Shown piece after piece: positions 34,859 to 45,039 of a DNA stretch of 64,000 nucleotides. The position numbers and the translations under genes are program-made. The stretch's first letter is position 1. Every line of letters begins with the position of its first letter. The notes beneath the pieces were generated by a model, which ran no database searches, was not told the origin of the DNA, and saw only the letters and a program-made list of their open reading frames with translations. The stretch comes from Muscardinus avellanarius. Taxonomy: Eukaryota; Chordata; Mammalia; Rodentia; Gliridae. Location of the stretch: positions 67,397,575-67,461,574 of the forward strand of contig OY726567.1 in the NCBI GenBank assembly GCA_963383645.1, given 5' to 3'.

Positions 34859-36009
34859 TAAGTATAGGACCGTGTCATCTGCAAATAGAGATAATTTAAG
34901 TTCTTTTTCTATTTGAATTTCTTTGACATCTTTCTCTTGCCTTATTGCTCTGGCAAGAGTCTCACTACTGAAAAGAAGTGGTGATAGTGGGCATCCTTGC
35001 CTTGTTCCTGATTTTAAAGGGAATTCCTGCAGTTTTCCCCCATTCAATCTGATGTTGGCTTCTGGGTTTATTGTACATTGCCTTAATAATGTTGAGGTAA
35101 GTTCTTTCTATTCTGATTTTCTGCAATTTTTTAAAAATCACGAATGGGTGTTGGATTTTGTCAAATGCTTTTTCAGTATCTATTAAGTTGGTCGTGTGAT
35201 TTTTGTCCTTAGTTCTATTTATGTGGTAAATAACATGGATCAATTTATGTATGTTGAACCAGGCTTGCATCCATGGGATGAAACCGACTTTGTCATAGTG
35301 AACAATTTTTTTTTGAGGTGGTTTTGAATGTGTATCATTTGTATTTTGTTTAGAAATTTTGCATCTATGTTCAGTGATATTGGTCTGTAATTTTCTTTTC
35401 TTGAGGCATCTTTATTTAGTTTTGGTATTAAGGTGATACTGGCCTCATAAAAAGAGATAAAATTCCATCTCTTTTAATTTCACACAATAACTTAGGAAGT
35501 ATTTGGTTTAGTTCTTCTGTAAAGATTTTGTAGAATTCAACTGGAGTCCATCTGAATGAGGGCTTTTCTTTGATGGGAGGCTTTTTTTTGAATTTTATTT
35601 TATTTTTATTTTTTTTAATTAATTTATTTTTTAAATTGGTGCATTGTAGTCATATATCAATCACATTGGAGTACAAGACTTGAGAGGATATACAAGCACA
35701 CATCATCCAATTAGCCCTCCTCCAGCTCCCATCCCATTCCCTCCCCCTCCCTCCATCCCACACTTCTTTGGTGATTTACTTTGATACATTTGTTTATGTA
35801 CCTCCTGCATTTTAAAGAGTCTCCGTCCTCCAGTATTACATACCCTCTGATTGGTCACATTAGTTGCTTCACTATAGGGCCCTTTCTATAGCTCAACCTC
35901 TTCCTGTTGCCCTTTTCCTCCTAGTTATTGCTGATTAAGAGAAGCGTCTGATTTATATTTTCTGCGATATTTCTCTGTGCATGCTGCGTTGCAAGTACCA
36001 ATCCCACTC

Positions 36010-37145
36010 TTGATGGTCCCAGTAGTGGTCTGGCTACTCAGTGGACTGATCCAGACCTCGCTGGCTCAAGCAGTGGCCTTGCCTCATGGGAGGCCCCAGT
36101 TCTGGTCTCGCTGGACCCTGCACCGGTCTAACCCCTAAGCTGGCTTTGGTCCCGGCCTTGGAGGCCGCAGGAGTGAACTTGCCTCACGCCAGGCTCCGAT
36201 GCTGGCCATTGGCCCCTGCACCGGTCTAACCCCTAGGCAGGATTCCAATCCCGGCCTCGGAGGCCCCAGCACCGGCCTAGCCTCATGGCAGGCTCCAATG
36301 CCGGCCTCGTTGGCCCCAGCACCAGCCTAACCCCTCGGCAGGCTCCAATCCCGGCCTTGGAGACCCCAGCACTGGTCATGCCTCAAGGCAGGCTCCGATG
36401 CCGGCCTCGCTGGCCCCAGCACCGGCCTAACCCCTCGGCAGGCTCTTATCCTGGCCTCGGAGGCCCCAGTACCAGCCTTGCCTCACGGCAGGCTCCGATG
36501 CCGGCCTCGCTGGCCCCAGCACCGGCCTAACCCCTCGGCAGGCTCTTATCCTGGCCTCGGAGGCCCCAGTACCGGCCTTGCCTCAAGGCAGACTCCGATG
36601 CCGGCCTCACTGGCCCCAGCACCGGCCTAACCCCTCGGCAGGCTCCGATCCCGGCCTCGGAGGCCCCAGCACTTGTCATGCCTCAAGGCAGGCTCCGATG
36701 CCGGCCTCGCTGGCCCCAGCACCGGCCTAACCCCTCGGCAGGCTCTTATCCTGGCCTCGGAGGCCCCAGTACCGGCCTTGCCTCATGGCAGGCTCTGATG
36801 CCAGCCTCGCTGGCCCCAGCACCGGCCTAACCCCTCAGCAGGCTCCGGTCCCGTCCTCGTGGGCCCCAACACTGGCCTTGCCTCACAGCAGGCTCCGATG
36901 CCGGCCTCGCTGACCCCAGCACCGGCCTAACCCCTCAGCAAGTTCCGGACCCGACCTCGGAGGCCCTAGCACAAGCCTTGCCTTACGGCAGGCTCCAATG
37001 CCGGCCTCGCTGGCCCCAGCATCGGTCTAACCCCTCTGCAGGTTCCAATCCCGGCCACGGAGGCCTCAGTAGTGGCCTTGCCTCACAGCAAGCTCCGATG
37101 TCGGCCACTGGCCCCGGCGCCCGCCTAACCCCTCAGCAGGTTCTG
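36010..37145. repeat. VNTR of 100-bp units (element B)
   Basis: About 11 units of the same 50+50 dimer as in A, with the same CpG-rich halves. Confidence 0.88.
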
Positions 37146-37638
37146 ATCACTGTCTCTGTGGTTATTATTTCAAAGGTTCCAGGTGTAATGTATCAGATCT
37201 CTGCCTCCCCTGAGTATTGGCCACTGGCATTGCCACTGCCTCCACCGTTTCAAATCCTTCCCAGGCTCTTTTTCCACTCTGAATGTTGTCCAGTGTTCCT
37301 AAGCATGCGTGATGGTAGCATTCGACATTTGGTGTAATTTCTCCAAAAAAATAAAGTTGGTAAGATCCGGTTTCTGCTTCTCCTGAATACAAGTCTCCAC
37401 CACCATCGCTGAGAACTCTTTCAACACCGCATTTCTCCTTGGTCTCCGCTAAACTCTCTCCTTATATGTGATGTCTGAGATTCTTAACAATATAGAGAAA
37501 TAGCAGTCCTCTTTCACGGCGAATTTTTCCATAAGTTCCAGTGCATTTAGATAAGTTTTGTCTGCATCTCCGGTGTCCTGGCATCCATAACGGCTTTCTT
37601 ACCTCCTCTCCGATATTTTTCTTTATCTTTTTCTGTTC
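37146..37638 (-). other. Linker of element B
   Basis: Near-identical to 32226-32716. The 75-codon minus-strand frame lies at 37392-37165 and differs from that of A by one Leu/Phe change. Confidence 0.6.
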
Positions 37639-38055
37639 TGGGCCCGGTTTCTCCAGGGGTCTGGCGTGCTACTCGCAGTTCGGCCCGGGGCCCAGAGTCC
37701 CGCGACCCGGGCCCCAGCTGGCGTGCCCCGCACGCGACCCCTGCCCAGAACCCAGCATCTTACTGGGCCTGGTTTCTCCAGGGGTCTGGCGTGCTATGCG
37801 CAGTTCGGCCGGGACCCAGAGTCCCGCGACCCGGGCCCCAGCTGGCGTGCCCCGTGCGCGACCCCCGCCCAGAACCCAGCGTCTTACTGGGCCTGGTTTC
37901 TCCAGGGGTCTGGCGTGCTACTCGCAGTTCAGCCTGGGGCCCAGAGTCCCGCGACCCGGGCCCCATCTGGCGTGCCCCGCCTGCGACCCCCGCCCAGAAC
38001 CCAGAGTCTTACTGGGCCCGGTTTCTCCAGGGGCCTGGCGTGCTACGCGCAGTTC
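37639..38055 (-). repeat. CpG-rich ~124-bp monomer array (element B)
   Basis: GGCGTGCT recurs at 37663, 37788, 37912 and 38037. Confidence 0.85.
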
Positions 38056-38434
38056 CTTTTTTTTTTACTGCTGTTTTTATCTTTTTGCTCACTACTGGCC
38101 AGTTTAGGTTTTCTATATCTTTTTGGTTCAATATAGGTAGGTTGTATGTGTTTATAAATCTGTTAATTTCTTCTATGTTTTTCAGTTTATCAGGGTATAA
38201 ATTTCTCAATAGTTTTTGAGGATCCTCCAGGTCCTCTGGATTTACCCAGGTGAGCTCTCCTTTTTGATTGCTGATTTTAATATTTTGAGTTGATTCTTTT
38301 TCTTTTGGTTAGGTTGGCTAAGGGTTTACCAATACTGTTAATCTTTTCAAAGAACCACCTTTTTGTTTTGTTGATCTTTATATTGTTTTCTGTTCTCTAT
38401 TTCATTGATCTCTGTTCTGATTTTTTTTTTTTTT

Positions 38435-38640
38435 TTTGGTGGGTCTGGGGATAGAACCCAGAGGCATTTGACCTCCAAGCTACACCCCCTGCCCATTTTT
38501 TTTATTCTTTATTTTGAAACAGGGTCTCACTGAGTTGCAGAGGGCCTCACTTAAGTAGCTGAGGCTGTCCGCAAACCGTGATCCTCCAGTCTCAGCCTCC
38601 TGAATGCTGGGATTACAAGCATGCGCCACCACGCCCGGCA
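38435..38640 (-). repeat. B1-ID SINE
   Basis: Minus-strand copy in host L1 ORF2, bracketed by a short duplication (ATCTCTGTTCTGATTTT before and after). Confidence 0.85.
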
Positions 38641-39227
38641 ATCTCTGTTCTGATTTTAATTATCTCCTGTCTTTCATTGGCTTTGGGATTAGACTGTTCC
38701 TGGTTGTCCATGTCCTTGAAGTGTGTCATTATGTTGTTTATTTGGTGACTTTCTGTTTTTCTGATGTGGGCACTCAGTGTTATAAAATTTCTTCTTAAAA
38801 CTGCCTTCAAAGCATCCCATAGATTTTGGTACGTTTTGTCTCTATTTTTGTTTAGTTCTAGGAATTTTTATTTCTCCCCTTATTTCTTCTCTGATCTAGT
38901 CCTCATTCACAATGTATTATTCAGTCTTCATGTATTTCTGTAATTTATTTTGATCTTCCCGTTGTTGATTTCTCTGTCATTCCATCATGATCTAAAAAGA
39001 TTCAGGGAGTTATATTACATTTTTAAAAATTTGATGTACTTTCTTTGTGATTCAGAATGTAGTGTATTTTGGAGAAGGTATATCTTTTTCCATCCTTTTA
39101 TCTTTGGCCTGTGGGTATCTTTGCCTATAAGGAAAATTTCTTGCAATTAGCATATAGTTGTATTATGTACTTAAATCCAAACTGCCAGTCTATGCCTTTT
39201 AATTAGAGGTTTTGGACCTTTGACATT

Positions 39228-39228
39228 A

Positions 39229-39296
<68 letters not shown>

Positions 39297-39360
39297 TTCT
39301 GTACTGGGGATGGAACCCAGGGGCATAATACCTCAGAGCTACACCCCTAGACTTATTTTT
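39228..39360 (-). repeat. ID-type SINE with (AAT)n tail
   Basis: On the minus strand an ID unit (about 39360-39298; AGTCTAGGGGTGTAGCTCTG) is followed by a long (AAT)n tail (39297-39228 as TTA/TTAT on the plus strand). It lies between the A-tail of element D and the host ORF2 start. Confidence 0.8.
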
Positions 39361-39714
39361 TTTATTTTTATTGGTGCACTGTATTCATACATCAAAGTAG
39401 GATACAAACTTTTGTAGACATACATGCACACTTTTCCCAGTCAGCCCCCACCCAATCCCCACCCCATTCTCTCCCTATCCCTCCCTCCCATGCTTGGCTT
39501 AGTAGTTGACATCTAGTATTATGGCAATTTATCTAAAATTAAAAATGATAATCTCACATAACAGTTTCATTTGTCTGATACCAAGCTTTTGATGACTTAA
39601 AGATAACATTTCAATATTTCTTTTTGCTTTCTTTCTTACCAGAGAATATTTTTTTCTATTTTTTAGGTGAAACTATCATATATTTATATATTTATTTTTC
39701 AGAAAAAAATCTAT

Positions 39715-40405
39715 CCTAATATGGAATATGGACTCTAGGTACCCAAAACGATTTTGAAAAAGAACAAAGCTAGAAGATATATATTTTCTGATTTCAAACC
39801 ATATAAAGCTACAATAATTGAAACAGTGTAGTACTATTCTAAAGGCAGATATATAAACCATTGGAGTTAAATAAAAGCCTAGAGCTAAATTCTTCCCTAT
39901 ATTGTCAAGTTATTTTTGACAAGGTTTCCACGAACATTTGGTGGTGGAAATATTAATCTTTTAACTAAATATTGTTAAAAAATAATAATTACATGGAAAA
40001 GAATAAAATTGGACCCTTACCTAATCCCATATACAAATATTAACTCAAAATAGATAAAAGACCTAAATATAAATCTTAAGACTATAAACTTTTAGGAGAA
40101 AATGTGGGTCATTAAACCTCACAACATTGAAATTGGCAGTGATTTCTTGGTTATGATTTCAATGGCACAGGCAACAGAGGAGTATACAAACTCCCTAAAA
40201 AATAAAAAAAATTGTATATCCAAAGACAATGTAAACAGAGTTAACAGTTACTAATAGAATGGGATAAAATATTTCCAAATGCTATATCTGAAGGTATATT
40301 AATATTCCAACTAGAAATCCTAGAAATTAACAACAATAAAGGCAAACAATACCATTTAGAGATAGGTAAAAGACTAACATAAATAATGAATCTCCACAGA
40401 TAACC
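39715..40405 (+). mobile_element. Antisense L1 ORF2 fragment inside element D
   Basis: Homologous base by base with 26090-26750 apart from scattered changes; the same inverted orientation relative to ORF1. Confidence 0.72.
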
Positions 40406-40409
40406 AATC

Positions 40410-41372
40410 TTAGTTGTCTGTTGGATGCAAAATCATGTTTCTCTGGTTCTGGTGTGTGTTACCTATTTCTTCTTTGTAGTTAATCTCTTTGAGTATTTTC
40501 TCTAGTGCTGGTTTTGAAGACATAAATTCCTTCAGTTTCTGTTTGTCATGGAAGCTTCTTATTTCTCCATCTAATTTGATAGAAAGTTTTGCTGGGTAGG
40601 AAATTTTTGGCTGGAAGTTGTTTTCTTTCAGAGTTTGGAATATGTTACTCCAAGCCCTTCTGGCTCTCATAACTTGGTTTGGGAAGTCTGGAGTGATTCT
40701 AATTGGTTTGCCTCTGAATGTCACTTGGCCCTTTGCTTTTGTTGCCTTTAAGATTCTCTGCTTGGCTTCCACATTGGTCATTTTGACAATTATGTGGCGT
40801 GGGGATCCTCTTCTCTGATCCTGTCTAAAGGGAGTTCTATAAGTTTCCTGGACCTGTGTATCGACCTCTTGCTCTATGTCTGGAAAATTTTCTGCTATTA
40901 CTTCCTTGAAGAGATTGTTGATCCCTTTGGTTTCACTTTCTTTTCCCTCCTCTATTCCAATTATTCTTAGGTTAGCTCTCTTAAAATGGGCCCATATTTC
41001 TTCAATATCAGATTCCTGCTGTCGGATATTTTTTCCTAGATTAGAAACTATGCGTTCATTTTTGGAATGATCATCTTCTAAGAGCGAGATTCTATTCTCC
41101 ATGTGGTCTAATCGGTTGTTTGTGCTTTGAATTGAGGCCTTTACTTCATTAATTGCATCCTTTATCTCTTTTTGGCTCTCTCTGAGTTCTTTTCGAAGCA
41201 CCTCTATTATTTCTACAGTTATTTTCCTGATTTGATCTTCAAGAAATCTCTGATTTTCTGTTTTATTGGGTTCTGATGTTGTGGGGTTGTGGGCATTCAT
41301 TGCTCCAGTATTATTCCTCTTTCCCATGATTTTGGAAGTTTGTGCCTTCTCTGGGTTCTTCCCTTGGGTCAC
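40410..41372 (-). CDS. L1 ORF1 protein (element D)
   Basis: An open frame of 320 codons with the same domain order as the ORF1 of element C. D keeps the full coiled coil, including the seven-residue segment DAINEVK missing from C, and stops at HPTDN. That makes D the likely ancestral form of the two. It is intact, with no frameshift. Expression is not shown by sequence alone. Confidence 0.85.
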   Translation of the reverse strand: MTQGKNPEKAQTSKIMGKRNNTGAMNAHNPTTSEPNKTENQRFLEDQIRKITVEIIEVLRKELRESQKEIKDAINEVKASIQSTNNRLDHMENRISLLEDDHSKNERIVSNLGKNIRQQESDIEEIWAHFKRANLRIIGIEEGKESETKGINNLFKEVIAENFPDIEQEVDTQVQETYRTPFRQDQRRGSPRHIIVKMTNVEAKQRILKATKAKGQVTFRGKPIRITPDFPNQVMRARRAWSNIFQTLKENNFQPKISYPAKLSIKLDGEIRSFHDKQKLKEFMSSKPALEKILKEINYKEEIGNTHQNQRNMILHPTDN

Positions 41373-42120
41373 TATGACTTCACTTAAGGTGTTCTGGATC
41401 TCGAGTCAGTAGTATCTCAGACCCCACTACTCCTTTACTGGGTTGTATCACAGAGTCTCCGACCCAGAGAGTCGATAGGGGCTGCTTTAGACTGCGGTGG
41501 GGTGCCAGGTTGCACGTTCTCCTATGGTGTGATATCTCTGCCACCGCCCCTCCCCCACTGGGTCAAGTCCCAGGGAGTACAGTACTGGGATTTTTCCTCT
41601 GTGGCCCGCAATTTGACTCACTGTTCTTGAGTACGCAGATGTAGCTGTACTGGATTCGGTGAATTCTCTGCTGCTGCCGCCGGTGGCAATATGGCGCCGC
41701 TGCCACACCCTCGGCCATGAGGCTGGCGTATTTCTTCTTGGTTTTGATTTCCACTCTGAATCCCTGCGGTGTGTGCTGAGCTCAGCCACTGGGAGCTTTA
41801 GATGCTCTCTGTGCGGAGAAATCCCGCCTGGCTGTTCCGCAGTGGCTCAACTCTGCTTGCTGTAGCCGTCCCGTGAATTCGCCGGTGCCGCCGGCAGTAT
41901 GGCGCTGCTGCCGCGTCCTCGGGCGTGAGGCCGGTTATCTCCTCTGTGGCTCTGAGCTCTGTTCTCAGTCCGCTTTCTCTCTGGAGCCTGGTGATTTTTT
42001 TGTTTCTCTGGTGATGGTATTTTCTGGCTATGAAAGGCGCTGATTTTGTGGTAATGGAGATTGGTTGTTAGCGGGGCTCTTAAGCCCCACTTTTCTCGGT
42101 CGCCATCTTCCCGGAACTCC
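41373..42120 (-). promoter_or_regulatory. L1-type 5'UTR of element D
   Basis: CpG-containing sequence upstream of ORF1, shorter than in C by about 180 bp. The 5' end reads TTCCGGGAAGATGGCGACC on the minus strand, with a good YY1-type core (GCCATCTT at 42102-42109 on plus). Confidence 0.6.
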
Positions 42121-42539
42121 TTGAGACTCTTGCCAGACCAAAAAGGCAAGAGAAGGAAATCAAAGGAGTATAAATAGAAAAAAACTAAAACTATTTGCAT
42201 TTGCAGGTGACATGATACTATACTTAGAAGACACAACAAACTCAACCAAAAAACTTATAGAACTGATCAACAAATTCAGCAAAGTGTCTGGATACAAAAT
42301 CAATTCCTGCATGCAAACCATAAATCCACTGAAAAAGAAATCCAGAAAACACTTTGGATACCCCACTCAGATAACCCACAAAAATTAAATACTTAGAAAT
42401 AAATCTGACCAAGGAGGTAAGTTATAAGACATTGAATAAAGAAATTGAAGATGACCTTAGGAGGTGGAAAGATCTTCCCTCTTCTTGGATAGGCAGAATA
42501 AATATCATCAAAATGGTCATCCTTCCAAAAGTGATCTAC

Positions 42540-42768
42540 AGCTGGGCATGGTGGCGCACGCTTGTAATCCCAGCATTGGGAGGCTGAGACCAGAGAGGAT
42601 CGCGGTTCGCAGACAGCCTCAGCTACTTAGTGAGGCCCTTTGCAACTCAGTGAGACCCTGTTTCAAAAGAAAGAATAAAAAATGGGGCAGGGGGTGTAGC
42701 TCGGAGGTCAAATGCCTCTGGGTTCCATCCCCGGACCCGAAAACAACAACAACAACAACAACAACAAA
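42540..42768 (+). repeat. B1-ID SINE with (AAC)n tail
   Basis: Plus-strand copy in host L1 ORF2; the tail is (AAC)n at 42744-42767. Flanks AAAAGTGATCTAC occur before and after, a target-site duplication. Confidence 0.85.
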
Positions 42769-43880
42769 AAACCCCTCCAAACAATAAAAACCAAAAGTGA
42801 TCTACTGATTCAATCAATACTCATTAAATTACCAAGTCATTCTGCACAGACAGAAAAGTCAGTCCTTAAATTCATTTGGAACAATAAAAATCCCAGAATA
42901 GCCAACAAGAACCATGCAGAAAGCATCACAATACCTAACTTTAAACTATACTACAAAGCCATAGTAATAAAAACAGTATGATATTGGCACAAAAATAGAC
43001 ACGCAGACCAACGGAGCAGAATAGAAGACTCAGAAACAAATATGCACACTTACAGCCACTTAATTTTTAACAAAGGAGCCAGAAACATACACTGGAAAAA
43101 AGATAGCTTCTTCAACAAGTGGTGTTGGCAAAACTGGTTAACCATATTCAGAAAAATGAAGATAAACCCCACTTTCTCACCCTGCACAGAGTCAATTCAA
43201 GATGGATCAAAGACTTGGAAATCAGACCGGAGACTTTTCAGCTCCTTGAAGGCATTATAGATCCAACACTTCAACACACAGGCACAGGTAAAAACTTTCT
43301 CAATAAGGCTCCAAAGACAGAAGATATTAAAAGGTGGATCAATATGTGGGATTGCATTAAACTGAAGAGCTTCTGCAAAGCAAAGGAAACTATCAAGAAC
43401 CTCAACAGAGAGTTGACAGAATGGGAGAAAATTTTGCCAACTACTCCTCTGATAGAAGACTAATATCTAGAATGTACAGAGAACTAAGAAACTCACCACT
43501 AAGAAAACAAAAAAACACCATTATTCTAAGTGAGATTAGTCAGTCCACCACAGAAAGTAAAAAATTGGATGCTCTCCATAATATACAGAAGCTATGGAGA
43601 AAAAAGGTCATAGGAGGAATTCTAGACAAATGAAAAACCATAGATGAGCAAATAAGGTGACCTAACTGGAGGGGATGAGAGTTTGGAAGAGGAAAATTCT
43701 CTAATGTACAGGATGTACATTAAAAAATGTATCAAAGTTAATCACAAAGCCAGGCATAATCAGGAGGGAGGGAGGAGGGAATGGGGTAGAGACTGGGGAA
43801 GGGCTAAATAAGTGACGTGTGCATGTATGCTTCTACTATCTTGTACCCATTAAGATGTATAAAATACACCAATTAAAAAT

Positions 43881-44420
43881 AACGGTATGTTGTATAATTT
43901 AAATTTGATAAGAGAGTAGATCCAGAGGGAAATACACCTACTGTTGTGTGCCACTTTGAACCACTATGATGGATCATTACAATACAATAATACAAGCAGA
44001 TAAGAAGAAAATAAGCATTCTCACCACACAAACGAAGAATTCAGTATGCTAAGTGATGGATATACTAATTAGTGTGATGGTGATCATTTATATTTGCATG
44101 TCAAATTATCACATTGTACATCTTGAATGCATATACATTTTATTTGTCAATTATACCCCAATAAAGATAAAAAGACTAACAAAATTTCATGTGGTGTTTT
44201 CCTTGATTTTATGGACAGTGTGTATAACTTTATTATACTTATATGTCAAAGCATACAGATTTGTTTCTTTTTTAATAGTTAATAGTTTATCTGATAATTA
44301 TTTTATTATAATTCATTATATTAAATATAATCATGTTATAAACTTAAAATTATGATTTATGGGCTATATGGTTTATCTTACAATTAATGTGATACAATGT
44401 GGTTAAATTTAGACATTATT
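43881..44420 (+). mobile_element. Older L1 3' end and AT-rich sequence
   Basis: About 44030-44190 resembles an old L1 3' terminus (CACATTGTACATCTTGAATGC, then TTATACCCCAATAAAGA with a polyadenylation signal). The AT-rich rest (44190-44420) is unassigned. Confidence 0.5.
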
Positions 44421-44985
44421 ATTGTGGTACTAGCGATTGGTCTCAGAGATATTCTGTGTTTGAGAAACTTTCCCCATCCCTATTTTAATTCTAATTTAAA
44501 TTTTGAAACAGAGATATTTCTTTTTGAAATTTTATTTATTTATTTACTTTTTTATTTATTTATTGCAGGTCTGGGGAGGGAACCCAGAGGCATTTGACCT
44601 CCGAGCTACATCCCCTGTCCTATTTTTTTTTTTTTTTGAAACAGAGTCTCACTAAGTTACAGAGGGCCTCACTAAGTAGCAGAGGCTGTCCGTGAACTGT
44701 TATCCTCCAATCTCAGCCTCCCGAATGCTGGGATTACAAGCGTGCACCACCATGCCTGGCTTTCAAATGTGTCTTTAGAAATACAAACTAAAGCCGGGCG
44801 TGGTGGCGCACGCTTGTAATCCCCGCGCTTGGGAGGCGGAGACAGGAGGATCACGCAGGTTCGAAGCCAGCCGTGCTGGCGTAAGAGACCCTGTTTCAAA
44901 AATATAAAATAGGTCTGGGAGTGTAGCCCGGAGGAAAGAGGGCTTCCAGGAACCCCAGTACCACCAAAAAAAAAAAAAAAAAGAA
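44421..44985. repeat. B1-ID SINEs, opposite orientations
   Basis: An old minus-strand fragment lies at about 44425-44510, a minus copy at about 44560-44765 and a plus copy at about 44790-44985 with an intact head. Confidence 0.75.
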
Positions 44986-45039
44986 ATACAAACTAAAATC
45001 TATGAACGGGATAATCTTACAGTCTGAATAGTTTTATTT

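Larger units (their letters stand above)
35590..38055 (-). mobile_element. SVA-like composite retroelement B
   Basis: Second copy of the element A family, 2.47 kb, with the same order of parts. It has 3.3 monomers (38055-37639), a linker (37638-37146), a VNTR of about 11 units (about 37145-36010) and an L1-type 3' module (about 36000-35630), then an A-rich tail. It interrupts ORF2 of host L1 no. 2 at a T run; CTTTTTTTT occurs at both edges (35581-35589, 38056-38064), a weak low-complexity target-site duplication. Its 5' end lies at a different point of the monomer from A. The length difference from A is mostly VNTR and monomer number. Confidence 0.78.
39361..42120 (-). mobile_element. Half-L1 composite retroelement D
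   Basis: Second copy of the element C structure: 5'UTR (about 42120-41373), ORF1 (41372-40410), antisense old ORF2 block (about 40405-39715), L1 3'UTR (about 39660-39370) and A-rich tail. No clear target-site duplication is seen. Its 5' end directly abuts the point where host L1 no. 2 switches to plus orientation. It could be an insertion at that junction or part of the RNA that made the inverted host. Confidence 0.72.
34862..43880. mobile_element. Host L1 no. 2, 5'-inverted (twin-primed), carrying elements B and D
   Basis: Left part, minus strand: the ORF2 reverse transcriptase region begins at 34862 ([25 protein letters not shown] further on). It continues after element B at 38067 towards the ORF2 N-terminus, near 39230 (IKRHRLAVWI). 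Right part, plus strand: at 42121 it starts again just before the RT catalytic segment and runs through ORF2 to a 3' end near 43880 (ACACCAATTAAAAATAA). Both parts begin near the same internal ORF2 point, which is the hallmark of twin priming. The frames carry stops and part of the endonuclease region is missing. SINEs lie at 38435-38640 (minus) and 42540-42745 (plus). Confidence 0.6.
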
